This document shows positions 36,764 to 45,305 of a stretch of 57,357 nt of DNA, one piece after another (position 1 is the stretch's first letter; each line of letters begins with the position of its first letter). The notes under the pieces are model-generated. The model saw nothing but the letters and a program-made list of their open reading frames with translations. It searched no databases and was not told where the DNA came from. The position numbers and the translations under genes were made by a program. This DNA comes from an uncultured Lachnospiraceae bacterium (GTDB lineage: Bacteria; Bacillota; Clostridia; Lachnospirales; Lachnospiraceae), in contig CANRWO010000020.1 of NCBI GenBank assembly GCA_947643615.1, positions 1 to 57,357 on the forward strand, given 5' to 3'.

Positions 36764-36985
36764 GTGTACCGGATTCAGGTAGTTTCCCAGGCTCCTAAAG
36801 CAAAGCGCGAAAACAGCAACTCTCGGCAGCGTGAATCCAATGCTCCCGGGCCTGCCGCTTTTCAACTGGCTCTGGAAAAAGCAATGGATGAGAGTCGCCC
36901 CGTTGACTGCTATACCGTTACCTATAACGCAAGCAGTAAGCTTCAAACTTTCTCTTATCAGCCTTCCAGGGAATATACCTTCTAA
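36764..36985 (+). CDS. Small hypothetical protein with its own terminator
   Basis: At least 73 residues, basic in the middle and with no TM segment (YRIQVVSQAPKAKREN at the start). The reading frame ends six bases before a strong terminator, and a promoter-like TTGACA lies upstream, so it is probably a real monocistronic gene. The start is unclear. GTG at 36764 has no ribosome site, whereas AAGGAGGG at 36723-36730 precedes an in-frame ATT at 36731. With that start the protein would begin with NAANGISNFKVYRIQ. I do not recognise the family. Confidence 0.55.
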   Translation: MYRIQVVSQAPKAKRENSNSRQRESNAPGPAAFQLALEKAMDESRPVDCYTVTYNASSKLQTFSYQPSREYTF

Positions 36986-36990
36986 ACGGC

Positions 36991-37031
36991 AAAAGGGCGT
37001 TCGCTTCCTTTCCGGGGCGCACGCCCTTTTT
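36991..37031 (+). terminator. Rho-independent terminator
   Basis: AAAAGGGCGT and ACGCCCTTTTT form a strong stem with a T-run, directly after the small gene ending at 36985. Confidence 0.85.
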
Positions 37032-37277
37032 GCATGCCGGTGTTTTGCCCACGGCGGCACATGCAATCCCTGTACTCCTTGCTTACCGGCTCCTTACTTA
37101 CTGGCTCCGGGCAAAAGGCTTCGCTGAGGCCGTATCCTTCCGGAACCACTGGCAACACAGGCGGATATCGTTTCCCGTCCGCCCTCTATATGTCCCATAA
37201 AACGTACTTAAAATACAATTATGGAAGTTACTGAAATATACGCTTTTCACATGGACATAAAAAGCATTCCTTTTCTC

Positions 37278-38342
37278 TCACACCAGTATTTCACGCAAAT
37301 GTGCATCCGTCCGCAACAGCTCCTTGGCCTTTTCACGATAAGTTTCCTCATGGAGATAAGTATGGCGGAAAGGCTTAACGGAAGGCGCCATATCCACCGC
37401 TTTCTCAAAATCGCTCCGCCTCATCCGCAGGGAGGCGGCATAGTCCCAAAATCCGGTCTTGGTAAACATGGTATCCACCCTTTTATAACGATGGTCCTGC
37501 ACCAGGCTCATCAGGTAAGTGGCAATCCCCACCTGCACCCCGTGGAGCTGCGGCTGCTCCAGCAATTTGTCCAGGGCGTGTGAGATCAAGTGCTCACTGC
37601 CGCTGGTGGGCGCACTGCTTCCAGCAATCTCATTGGCGATCCCGCTCATGGCCAGGGAGTCCAGAAGCTCTCTTAAGAACAGCTCCTCCTTAATGCTGTG
37701 AAAAGGAGTGCGTACAAAGCTGTTCACTGCCTTCTTAGCGATCATCATGGCGAAATCGTTGACATCTGCATAGCCGTGATCCCCCTCAAACTTCCAGTCA
37801 TACAGCGCCGTGATTTTCGCCACCATATCACCGATACCGGAGTATAGGAATTTATCCGGCGCGCTCTTAATCACTTCCGTGTCCACTATAATGCCGTATG
37901 CCAGCCTGGCCGGCACGGACTTTCTGCGCCCTTCCACCACCAGGGACGCACTGGAGGATGAGAAACCGTCGCTGGAGGATGAGGTGGGAATGCTGATAAA
38001 GGGAAGATTGCGCAGATACCCGCAGTATTTTGCCGCATCGATTACCTTTCCCCCGCCCAATCCCACTACCGCCTGCGTCTTGTTTGGCATGGAGAAAGCC
38101 AGGCTGACCAGGTCTTCAATGCAGACCGTATCCAGCTCCTGGTATTCCAATATTTCTATTTCCGCCTTCTTCAGGGACTCCATGACCCTGCCGCCGAACA
38201 TGTCGATGAGTCCGTTGCCGAACAAAAGGACTACCTTGTCCAAGTCCAGCTCCTTTAAATATTCTCCCGTATACTCTAATGTACCCGCCCCTATTTTTAA
38301 CAGGTTAGGGATATTGATCTCCTTTGCCGCCACATTTCCCAT
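37278..38342 (-). CDS. Iron-containing alcohol dehydrogenase family (glycerol-1-phosphate/glycerol dehydrogenase-like)
   Basis: A 354-residue NAD(P)-dependent dehydrogenase of the GldA/EgsA/AraM branch. The cofactor loop is VVGLGGGKVIDAAKY, the substrate side reads SIPTSSSSDGFSSSSASLV, and metal ligands are expected in SGSEHLISHALD and QLHGVQVG. The likely reaction is reduction of dihydroxyacetone phosphate to sn-glycerol-1-phosphate, or oxidation of a related polyol. The sequence alone does not decide. The start at 38342 has AAGGAG eight bases upstream; an upstream ATG at 38411 is less likely. Confidence 0.85.
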   Translation of the reverse strand: MGNVAAKEINIPNLLKIGAGTLEYTGEYLKELDLDKVVLLFGNGLIDMFGGRVMESLKKAEIEILEYQELDTVCIEDLVSLAFSMPNKTQAVVGLGGGKVIDAAKYCGYLRNLPFISIPTSSSSDGFSSSSASLVVEGRRKSVPARLAYGIIVDTEVIKSAPDKFLYSGIGDMVAKITALYDWKFEGDHGYADVNDFAMMIAKKAVNSFVRTPFHSIKEELFLRELLDSLAMSGIANEIAGSSAPTSGSEHLISHALDKLLEQPQLHGVQVGIATYLMSLVQDHRYKRVDTMFTKTGFWDYAASLRMRRSDFEKAVDMAPSVKPFRHTYLHEETYREKAKELLRTDAHLREILV

Positions 38343-38458
38343 ATGATTCTCTCCTTTATAATTTGAGTAGAATGTAGAGAGGCAGAACATCCCGTTATGT
38401 CCTGCCTCCAAAACCCTTTATGCCACGATTATTAAAGGACTTCCACATTTGCTGTATC

Positions 38459-39925
38459 CTACGAAGCCGAATTCAATACTCCCGAGAGCTGCTCTATGCC
38501 GCTCTGCACCTGCTCCATGGACTTCATGATGTCCGTAACTCCCGCTGTCTGCTCTTCCGTTGCCGAACTGATCTCTGCCATGGCATGGACGGAATTCTCC
38601 GAAATCTGTTCCACCTGCTCCATTGCTTCCGACAAACGGTCTTTGATCACCACAATATTGGCCAATTCCTCTTTCAGCAGATCCGTCACCGATATGATCT
38701 CCTCCGAGAAATGCAGCATGCTTTCAAAGGTTTTTACCGTATCGTTCAGCTTATCATTGGATTCTTCCACGATCAGGGTGTTTTTATCCATTACCCCGTT
38801 TACATCATTTACGGTGGATGTGACATCCTTCAGGATAGCGTCTATTTTCTGTGTGGATGCGGCGGATTCACTTGACAGCTTGTTGATCTCATCCGCCACC
38901 ACCGCAAAACCTTTTCCGGCCTCGCCTGCCCTTGCCGCTTCAATGGCTGCATTCAGCGCAAGAAGGTTCGTCTGCTGTGCGATCTGGTTGATGCTCTCAA
39001 TGATCTCACCAATGGAATTTGATTTCTGTACCAGCGATACCACGCCCTCCGAAGCCACATGGGTGGATTGGATGTTTTCCTTAAACTTTTTATAGAGCAC
39101 TTCAATGGACTTTATGCCCTCGTCGTTCTTCGTCCTCAGCTTCTGTACGGTTTCAACCGTTTGGATCACCTGCCGCTCCGAGCTCTCGATTTTGCTGTCC
39201 AGGTCACCGAAAATATCCAGGCTTCCCTTTACCTGCCGGATCTGCTGGTCCGCGCTGTCTGCGATCTGGCTGGTAGAAGCCGCGATCTCCGCAGTATTGG
39301 CCTCGAAATTATGTAAGGAATCATATATTTTCCCGGAGGATTCCTCCAGGCCTTCAAATGCTTTACGCACATTTCCCAGCAACCCTTCCACTTCCTGTTC
39401 CTTCTTCTCCACAGTAAGGAACAGGGAGCGCGCCCGCTGTATAATGAACACTGCCACTATGATCGCAAGGGCATACACAAGCCATATAAAAATCCAGATG
39501 GAAATGCTGTACATGGCAAGATACGCATCCGGGAAGACAAACAACGCCACCAGGTTCGGCAATACGGTACACGCCGCACATACGCCGATCACAGATACAT
39601 CATAATAGGGAATGGCCAGGAACAATACCAGAAAATACGCTTCTGCCATGGCCCCAAAAGAAGCCGGATTGCCGCCCACAATGGTCACCGTCCCCATAAC
39701 AGGCAGAATGGCGATATACAGGTATTTTGCATATTTTCCCAACACCTTTTCCAATAATTTCACAATAATATCCGCAGCCACCATAGTAAGAACGATGCAG
39801 TCCCTCGCCGTACCCCCGTTAAACAGCAGCACATATCCCGCTGCCACACAAGGGATGCCTGCCAAAAACAGGAACATGATAAAGTTCATCCTCTTCTCTT
39901 CGTTCTTCAAAATTGCCAGTTCCAT
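38459..39925 (-). CDS. Methyl-accepting chemotaxis-type receptor
   Basis: The N-terminal 190 residues contain about six TM helices and no clear extracellular sensor domain. A coiled coil and the cytoplasmic signalling tip follow ([35 protein letters not shown]). No HAMP domain is evident. A bundle of this kind suggests sensing of a membrane or internal signal. It probably talks to CheA/CheW or a similar pathway; no che gene lies nearby. AAGGAGG precedes the ATG. Confidence 0.92.
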   Translation of the reverse strand: MELAILKNEEKRMNFIMFLFLAGIPCVAAGYVLLFNGGTARDCIVLTMVAADIIVKLLEKVLGKYAKYLYIAILPVMGTVTIVGGNPASFGAMAEAYFLVLFLAIPYYDVSVIGVCAACTVLPNLVALFVFPDAYLAMYSISIWIFIWLVYALAIIVAVFIIQRARSLFLTVEKKEQEVEGLLGNVRKAFEGLEESSGKIYDSLHNFEANTAEIAASTSQIADSADQQIRQVKGSLDIFGDLDSKIESSERQVIQTVETVQKLRTKNDEGIKSIEVLYKKFKENIQSTHVASEGVVSLVQKSNSIGEIIESINQIAQQTNLLALNAAIEAARAGEAGKGFAVVADEINKLSSESAASTQKIDAILKDVTSTVNDVNGVMDKNTLIVEESNDKLNDTVKTFESMLHFSEEIISVTDLLKEELANIVVIKDRLSEAMEQVEQISENSVHAMAEISSATEEQTAGVTDIMKSMEQVQSGIEQLSGVLNSAS

Positions 39926-40121
39926 TCCAAATCCTCCTTTGCCTTCTTATAAACTCCAGGCCGGTTTGGCCCCCCAATCCCGGCAGATTCTTCCGCAGCC
40001 GGAAACACTCTTGATTATATCATTTCCTTGCGGATTTTTCCAGTTTTTTTAATTCCATTACAAGGGACCATTGCAGAAGGTTATTGTTTTGGGTTGCCGG
40101 CCATCTCATGGCAAAAAGTAT

Positions 40122-40361
40122 TTACTCCAGCTCTTTGTGCCGCATGATATAGTCATCCAGGGCCTTTCTCAGGCTGGCGATTTCTTCCTCCGCAATCCTC
40201 CGGCACTCCTCCTCCGAGTGTTTGTAATAAAAAGAGGGGGGGAACAGTCCGAAACAATTCCCTCCATATAATCTCCAGATCCTGTCCATCCTCCTCAGTT
40301 TCATGTGCAGCTTCACTTTTTCCCGAATGCATCCGACTACTTTCTTCATCCATCTGACCAT
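40122..40361 (-). CDS. Small basic hypothetical protein
   Basis: 79 residues, strongly basic N-terminal half (KKVVGCIREKVKLHMKLRRM) and an acidic helical C-terminus (EEECRRIAEEEIASLRKAL). No TM segment or known domain is recognised. AGAGGT lies five bases before the ATG. It is preceded by a long GC-rich, hairpin-rich leader (40385-40620), which may regulate it or may be an independent RNA. Confidence 0.6.
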   Translation of the reverse strand: MVRWMKKVVGCIREKVKLHMKLRRMDRIWRLYGGNCFGLFPPSFYYKHSEEECRRIAEEEIASLRKALDDYIMRHKELE

Positions 40362-40384
40362 AATCTACCTCTTTCCTGTTAATG

Positions 40385-40620
40385 GCCGGCTAATCGCCGA
40401 AAGGTTCCCCGGTTTCCGCAGTGGGTGCTCATGTCCCACAGCCCTTTTGCTAGCCATAGCTAGCAAGCATGGGAATACTCTCCCCTGCAAACCACAGCAC
40501 TGTGCAGATTCCTGCCATCAGGAACCCGTTTCATGCTTTGAGCTGCTGATCGTTATTAAAATCCGCTTTACAAAGGAAATATTTTGCTATAGCAACCATT
40601 AACACAAGTCTCTTTAAAAC
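40385..40620 (-). ncRNA. Candidate structured RNA or leader (raiA-type to be tested)
   Basis: Read on the minus strand this 235-base stretch has several nested pairings. They include a TTGCTAGC-tatg-GCTAGCAA stem, GGGGAGAGTATTCCC, GTGCTGTGG facing GGGCTGTGGG, GGTTCCTG facing CAGGAATC, and CCGG-rich arms near the end (CCGGGGAACCTTTCGG, TTAGCCGG). It does not encode a protein. It ends about 20 bases before a small gene. It does not match the consensus of c-di-GMP, c-di-AMP, T-box, cobalamin or SRP RNAs that I can recall. Its size and position in Clostridia are compatible with a raiA-type RNA, a guess. Confidence 0.45.
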
Positions 40621-40778
40621 AATTATATAACATCATTCGGCTATTGTCATCTTAAATTTTATTTGATATCCATTATTTTACCCATTTTATTTCATTTCTG
40701 TATAATTGGGCATTGCTGAATGGCCCAAAGCTGCTGGACGGCAGGGTTAGGTCCAAAGGAGCGGGTTCATGTGGCGGA

Positions 40779-40944
40779 CTAGTACAGCATTGCATTAATC
40801 TTGAAGTAAATCAGTGCTTGATGTTTGCGTCAGCGTAAGGCGGAGGAAGGAGGCGATGCGGTGGCATCGTTGACTGACGACAACGCGGCGATGGCGTGAA
40901 CAGCGAGTGCTGATTACTCAAGAATTAATGCAACGATGTACTAG
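40779..40944. repeat. 166-bp nested palindromic element, copy 4
   Basis: Bounded by CTAGTAC and GTACTAG with perfect CTAG on both sides. It is almost identical to copy 2 at 26532, with one internal difference (GCATTGCATT versus GCATTGCGTT). The high identity over 14 kb distance points to recent movement or gene conversion. Confidence 0.9.
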
Positions 40945-41050
40945 GTGCTTATGATGAAAAACGGACAGTTGATCTTTCAGGGAAAATAGGACGAAGGAAA
41001 CGGAAATCTGGAAGAAATTTATTGAAAGGAAAAAACATTGCGGCTTACCG

Positions 41051-41071
41051 CCTGATTCCGCCGGAATCAGG
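41051..41071. other. Perfect short palindrome in a gene-free stretch
   Basis: Ten-base arms CCTGATTCCG / CGGAATCAGG around one base. It lies in the 40945-41246 stretch, in which I see no gene or other structure. There is no T-run on either side. Confidence 0.5.
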
Positions 41072-41246
41072 CCGGTACACACTGACGGCTGCATATCAGG
41101 CCTATGCCCGCCCCTACAGTTCCGTCTTCCGCATTATCTGCGCATGGACGGGGCAAAACCGCTCGCCTGTGGCATTGCGCCTATTCCGCCAAGCATAAAC
41201 AGTTCTGATATAATTCCCCGTTTCTGCGCTGCTCAAGAGGGTGCGG

Positions 41247-41828
41247 TCACTCGTCCAGCAGGCTCTGGACCACACTCCACTCGATCACCGGGAGATTCCG
41301 CGCACCGGAAGCGGTACTTTTTCTTTTCTTGTTGATCTTAGATATGTTATAGATCAGACAGCCTGCGGCAGACACTACTCCAACGGCAAAAATCCCGGCA
41401 GCCAAAGGAAGGGTCACATATTCCATATCGCCATAATAATGGCAGAACACGGCAAGCAATGCTAAGATCGTACCTACCACGAGACAGACAATGGGATTTT
41501 CATACTTTATCTTCATTAATCCGGATACCGCCCAGGACTGGGAATGATGGCAGTGGGGGCATTGATCGTGGAAGTCAGTAGAGAATACCTTTTTCTCCAC
41601 AGCATCCCTGTAAGTTTCTTTCATTTTCTTCACAAGGTACTCATGCGCACGCTTGCGCAACTTCTCTTCACGCTGTGCGTTCAAAGTCTTAAAGTTACTG
41701 TTGTCCGAAGCTTCCATGCCGGTAATCACCGCCTTCAGGGATCCGCTGTCCTTTCCGCAGCTCTCGCACAGAAAAGAGTATGGCACTTCCGCTTTCTCGC
41801 TCCTTGAGTGTCGATAATAAGTCCCCAT
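41247..41828 (-). CDS. Zinc-ribbon membrane protein of unknown function
   Basis: 193 residues. Two Cys pairs (FLCESCGKD near 20 and CPHCHHS near 90) suggest a zinc ribbon, interrupted by a charged helix (KLRKRAHEYLVKKMKETY). Two TM helices follow (about 112-132 and 140-160), then a basic tail. AGGAGG lies eight bases before the ATG. No known family is recognised. It is convergent or independent of neighbours. Confidence 0.65.
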   Translation of the reverse strand: MGTYYRHSRSEKAEVPYSFLCESCGKDSGSLKAVITGMEASDNSNFKTLNAQREEKLRKRAHEYLVKKMKETYRDAVEKKVFSTDFHDQCPHCHHSQSWAVSGLMKIKYENPIVCLVVGTILALLAVFCHYYGDMEYVTLPLAAGIFAVGVVSAAGCLIYNISKINKKRKSTASGARNLPVIEWSVVQSLLDE

Positions 41829-42074
41829 TATGTATTCCTCCTACCATAAAAAATTATCTGAAGGAAACCTGCCATTGTCTCCGGTTTCCTTCATTGATAT
41901 TTTATCACCAGCGGAGGTATCTGTAAAGATATGCAATGCACATGACACCCCCTGAGACCTGTCACACCCATGCACTGCAAGATATTCAAAGCGTATTTTT
42001 CTAAAAAGATTGAGAAAAATACAGGAAAGAATTATAATGGAATTATCAAGCAGCATATGAGAGGAGGAATCAGA

Positions 42075-42698
42075 ATGTATCACGTTATCGCAATTGAACG
42101 AATGTACGCAAGCGGAGGCAATGAAATAGGCAAACACCTGGCGGAGGCACTGGGTTATAAATTGTATGACCGGAATCTTCTCACAGAGTCCGCAAAAAGC
42201 CTCAACATTCCTGCTATCCACATCGAAAGCCTGGAAGAAACCTCTTCCGGGAGCTTTATCTTTAACCTTGCAAAGTCGTCTCCCCTGGGAGGGGCGGGTG
42301 AAAAAGACCTGCCTATGGCAGACAAGCTGTTTGAGGCAGAAAAGAACATCATCGAAAAGGCTGCCAGTGAAGGAGGCTGTGTCATCGTAGGCCGGGCCGC
42401 CAGTTACATCCTGAAAAACAGGGACGACTGCCTGAAAGTATTTATCCATGCAGACGTGGAATCACGCAGGAAAAGGGCCCTCGAAAAAGAAGGATTAAAG
42501 CCGTCCGATATAGAAGCCACCATGAAAAAATATGACAAACGGAGAAGGGACTTTTACAATTCCGTCACAAAATGGGAATGGGGAAACCCACAATATTTTG
42601 ACCTGTGCCTGAACAGCGGAAACCTGGGGATTGAGATGTGCACTAAAATATTAACAGAAGCCGTCTCTGCCTCCGGGCAAACGGCCGCCGGCTTATAA
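42075..42698 (+). CDS. Cytidylate kinase-like protein
   Basis: A 207-residue P-loop kinase of the cytidylate-kinase-like family common in gut Clostridia. The nucleotide loop is ASGGNEIGKHLAEALGY, followed by YDRNLL, GCVIVGRAA and the arginine-rich lid ESRRKRALEKEGL. These proteins are related to Cmk but are usually second copies of unsettled substrate. The start at 42075 follows GAGGAGGAATCAGA. It is the last chromosomal-type gene before the mobile element. Confidence 0.85.
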   Translation: MYHVIAIERMYASGGNEIGKHLAEALGYKLYDRNLLTESAKSLNIPAIHIESLEETSSGSFIFNLAKSSPLGGAGEKDLPMADKLFEAEKNIIEKAASEGGCVIVGRAASYILKNRDDCLKVFIHADVESRRKRALEKEGLKPSDIEATMKKYDKRRRDFYNSVTKWEWGNPQYFDLCLNSGNLGIEMCTKILTEAVSASGQTAAGL

Positions 42699-42707
42699 AG
42701 CGGATTC

Positions 42708-42753
42708 CGCCTGTGTATCCGAAAGTGTGTTCGAACAGAGGGATACACAGGCG
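42708..42753. other. Inverted repeat at the left edge of the mobile element
   Basis: Perfect 13-base arms CGCCTGTGTATCC / GGATACACAGGCG with a 20-base loop that itself holds TGTTCGAACA. It lies between the converging ends of the kinase-like and DUF262 genes. It could act as a bidirectional terminator (no clear T-run) or mark an element boundary. Confidence 0.6.
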
Positions 42754-42803
42754 CTTATCTGCAGAAACATCCCGCGTGTCAATATACTCACCCAACCCTG
42801 GAT

Positions 42804-44183
42804 CTACGCGCTCCTTTTACTCCTTCTGCAATATTGCTCAAAGTCCTTTTTCATATGCAGATAGTTTCTCCTCTGGTCTGCAAAATAGGAGTTATTTTTT
42901 GCAGCGTATTGGGTTAACCAGTCATTCAGGTCCTGCTCTTTCTCGAAGGAATATACGAACATTGCCAGCAGTGAAGCATGGTTTTCTTTGTGAAGGAGCC
43001 TTGACCCGTCCCTGATCGAGTTATCCGTTAAGTCTGTCAGGCACTGTTCGTAAAAATCCATGTTTTCGCGTAAGGTTTCCACATCCATATTCAGGTTCTC
43101 AGCGATAAAAGCTTCCGTGACCAAATACTCTTCTTTTTCTTTCCTATGCAGAAATTCCTTCATGAGCTTTTCCAGCATATTCAGTTTATCCGTTATGACC
43201 TGTTTATCCTTGGTGCTCAGCTCCTTATCAATCTCATCAAACAGCAGTCCTTTTTCATTTCTCTGGGCGCATCTGAGCTCTTCTTTAAATGCCCTTAGGA
43301 ACTGGGCAAATTTATGGTCCTCAATTCCCAGCCTGGTGAACCTGTCGAATAATGTGAGAAATATAAAGGAATCCTTCTTATTAAACAAATCCTTAATATC
43401 CTCTGTTATAATAGCTTCAAGCCTGTGCAAATTGCCTTCAAAGGAATCAAACTCCTGCTCTGTGGCATTCTCATTGAGATATTTACAAGCTGCCTTTGCC
43501 TGTGTCTTCCAATTTTCAAAGTGGTTCATACACATCATAGACTCTACCACAATTCTCTCCACGGCGCCTTTTGTTTTGTCTTTTTCGGAATAACTGTTGC
43601 ATTCCACAAAAAACTTACTGTCTAAAATCATTCGGATCCTGCCGGCAAACTTGTCAATATAAGTGAATGCTTTCTGATCCGTGTTCATTGCCACATGGTT
43701 GTTATAGCGCTTAATATATTTGGATATCTTGGAGCTGTCACAGCATTCATGTATCACCGTTTCAATCTGGTACTCATCAAACTTCTCCCTGAGCTCTTCC
43801 GGAAGCTTATCATAGGTCTTGTTTTTGATGTCAAACTCCGCGTCTTCATATGTAATGTTCCCGTTTCCGTCAACTGATTTCTTTTTGTAAGGGATCAGGG
43901 AATTCTCTATTGAGGACGTTATCTTATAGTTTCCGTATTTATATTCGATCAGCGCAGCCGTCCTGCATCCGCCGTCCACAATATGTAATTTGGAATTCTC
44001 TTCCTCCCCCAAAATGATAGGGGGGATATAGTCGTCCGTCAGGACAGTTACCACCAGTTCGTTGATCTGTTCATTATTCCAGACAAAATTCCTCTGTACG
44101 TCTGCGTTGTTGTCAATGTCGCCTTTTCTGTGCTTCTTTAAATACATGTCCAATGTATAAGTTTGTTTTCTCGGCCTTGCCAT
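42804..44183 (-). CDS. DUF262/ParB-like domain protein of the mobile element
   Basis: The N-terminal about 200 residues match the DUF262 (GmrSD-N, ParB-fold) pattern: TLDMYLKKHRKGDIDNNADVQRNFVWNNEQ, then PPIILGEE and the signature DGGCRTAALIEY (D70-G71...R74; usually DGQQR, so two positions differ). The remainder is helical and charged. Members are nucleotide-dependent nucleases or DNA-binding modules of restriction and mobile systems. The start at 44183 has GGAGGG seven bases upstream. It is the second gene after the sigma-like factor and shares its SOS-box promoter. Confidence 0.72.
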   Translation of the reverse strand: MARPRKQTYTLDMYLKKHRKGDIDNNADVQRNFVWNNEQINELVVTVLTDDYIPPIILGEEENSKLHIVDGGCRTAALIEYKYGNYKITSSIENSLIPYKKKSVDGNGNITYEDAEFDIKNKTYDKLPEELREKFDEYQIETVIHECCDSSKISKYIKRYNNHVAMNTDQKAFTYIDKFAGRIRMILDSKFFVECNSYSEKDKTKGAVERIVVESMMCMNHFENWKTQAKAACKYLNENATEQEFDSFEGNLHRLEAIITEDIKDLFNKKDSFIFLTLFDRFTRLGIEDHKFAQFLRAFKEELRCAQRNEKGLLFDEIDKELSTKDKQVITDKLNMLEKLMKEFLHRKEKEEYLVTEAFIAENLNMDVETLRENMDFYEQCLTDLTDNSIRDGSRLLHKENHASLLAMFVYSFEKEQDLNDWLTQYAAKNNSYFADQRRNYLHMKKDFEQYCRRSKRSA

Positions 44184-44217
44184 GTCGAATCCCTCCAATT
44201 GTATTCTTCTGCCCCTT

Positions 44218-44775
44218 TTAAAGCAATACCGAAACATTCCTGTAAGAATGGATCGCCGTATTGCACTCTGCATACTGCTTTTCACTGATGTGAAGCTCTT
44301 CCCTGATCTCCTTTGGGAGATAGCCTGCCATATTCAGCATTAAGACCTCTTTCTGCAAAGCCGATAGCCTGTCGAGATACATCCGCATCCTTTTGCTGTA
44401 ACCCTCTTCGTTCTTCTCAAACAGTTCCTTTTCTATCGTATAATCATCGGCAATCATGTCTTTCAGGGTAGAACTTCCATCCTCGTCCACAGGCGTATCA
44501 ATGGAAACGGACATCCTGTCCACCTTACGTTTTTCCCTGTTCCTCCTGGTAATTTCCGTTTTTATTTTGTTTGCCAGGCACGAATACAAAAAAGCATCAA
44601 AAGACTGCGATTCGTCATGTTCTCGCATAACCCCTACAAATACTTCGTTTGCCAGAGAATAGAAATCATCCAGGTCCTTATCTGATAACCCCCCGAATTT
44701 TGACAGTATTTTATCTACCATCCCATGAAGTTTTTTGGCATTGTCCGAATAATATGCCATGATTCTTTCTTCCAT
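44218..44775 (-). CDS. Sigma-70-like factor of the mobile element
   Basis: 185 residues with sigma region 2 (DKDLDDFYSLANEVFVGVM ... FDAFLYSCLANKIKTEI) and a region 4 helix-turn-helix (LSALQKEVLMLNMAGYLPKEIREEL). Region 3 is missing, as in ECF-type factors. GGGAGG lies ten bases before the ATG. It heads the minus-strand unit and is transcribed from a near-consensus promoter at 44896-44924 beside the LexA box. It probably recruits host RNA polymerase to element promoters. An alternative is that it partners the element's own polymerase, which is untested. Confidence 0.82.
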   Translation of the reverse strand: MEERIMAYYSDNAKKLHGMVDKILSKFGGLSDKDLDDFYSLANEVFVGVMREHDESQSFDAFLYSCLANKIKTEITRRNREKRKVDRMSVSIDTPVDEDGSSTLKDMIADDYTIEKELFEKNEEGYSKRMRMYLDRLSALQKEVLMLNMAGYLPKEIREELHISEKQYAECNTAIHSYRNVSVLL

Positions 44776-44895
44776 GCAGGCACGCCTCCCTAATAAGTAA
44801 TATATTCCGCGATTTATGCAACAGGCCTGTCCAACAGTGAAGCCGGCACTGTCGGAGGAGAGGCCTTTCCAATTTCCGGTTGTCTGATATAGCTA

Positions 44896-44924
44896 AGTAT
44901 AGAACATGCGTTTGCAGTTGTCAA
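44896..44924 (-). promoter_or_regulatory. Vegetative promoter of the sigma/DUF262 unit
   Basis: On the minus strand a perfect TTGACA (44919-44924) and TATACT (44896-44901) are 17 bases apart. The LexA box lies nine bases upstream of the -35, so repression could be by occlusion or looping. Confidence 0.82.
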
Positions 44925-44932
44925 TGGATTTC

Positions 44933-44946
44933 CGAACAAACGTTCG
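44933..44946. promoter_or_regulatory. LexA (SOS) operator
   Basis: CGAACAAACGTTCG fits the Gram-positive LexA box CGAAC-N4-GTTCG exactly. It lies in the 307-base gap between the two divergent units of the element. It covers the spot where a -35 would lie for a plus-strand TATATT (44962-44967), and it adjoins the minus-strand promoter. DNA damage would therefore be expected to release both units. Confidence 0.78.
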
Positions 44947-45082
44947 TTATTTAATTATTGTTATATTTAAGCGAATCTTAAAATCTGTTTAAAACCCCTT
45001 TGGCCAAATCAAATGCAAAAATCAAAATCCATTTGGAGAAATATACAGTAGGCGTCAAAAAACAAAAAGGAGAAATAAAATC

Positions 45083-45286
45083 ATGGCACAGACATTTATC
45101 GGAACCGGGACCTACAAAGCAGACCACACAAAATTCGGAGGCCTTATTTACTTATCGGATTTCAGCACAGACCGCAGAGGGAAGGCGGGCACAAAGAATT
45201 TTTCAAAGGATTCTTCTATAGCAAGACGAATTGCACAAGACCAGAGATTTGATATTCAGTGCGGAAAAAACATGGAAAACAGATAG
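45083..45286 (+). CDS. Small protein leading the polymerase unit
   Basis: 67 residues, polar and basic (GTGTYKADHTKFGGLIYLSD ... SKDSSIARRIAQDQRF). AAGGAG lies ten bases upstream. It is the first gene of the plus-strand unit, 19 bases before the polymerase gene. No family is recognised; a regulator or small structural protein is possible. Confidence 0.6.
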   Translation: MAQTFIGTGTYKADHTKFGGLIYLSDFSTDRRGKAGTKNFSKDSSIARRIAQDQRFDIQCGKNMENR

Positions 45287-45305
45287 CATACAGGAGGCAG
45301 AGCAT

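Noticed and set aside
36764..37234. Further plus-strand frames around the small gene
   Set aside because: They cross the terminator at 36991-37031 or lie in another frame, without ribosome sites.
40385..40620. Known riboswitch (c-di-GMP, c-di-AMP, T-box, cobalamin)
   Set aside because: None of the fixed consensus words of these classes could be located; only general structure is evident.
45000..45221. 73-codon frame starting with TTG ahead of the 45083 gene
   Set aside because: It overlaps the 45083 gene in another frame and lacks a ribosome site, whereas the 45083 gene has AAGGAG.
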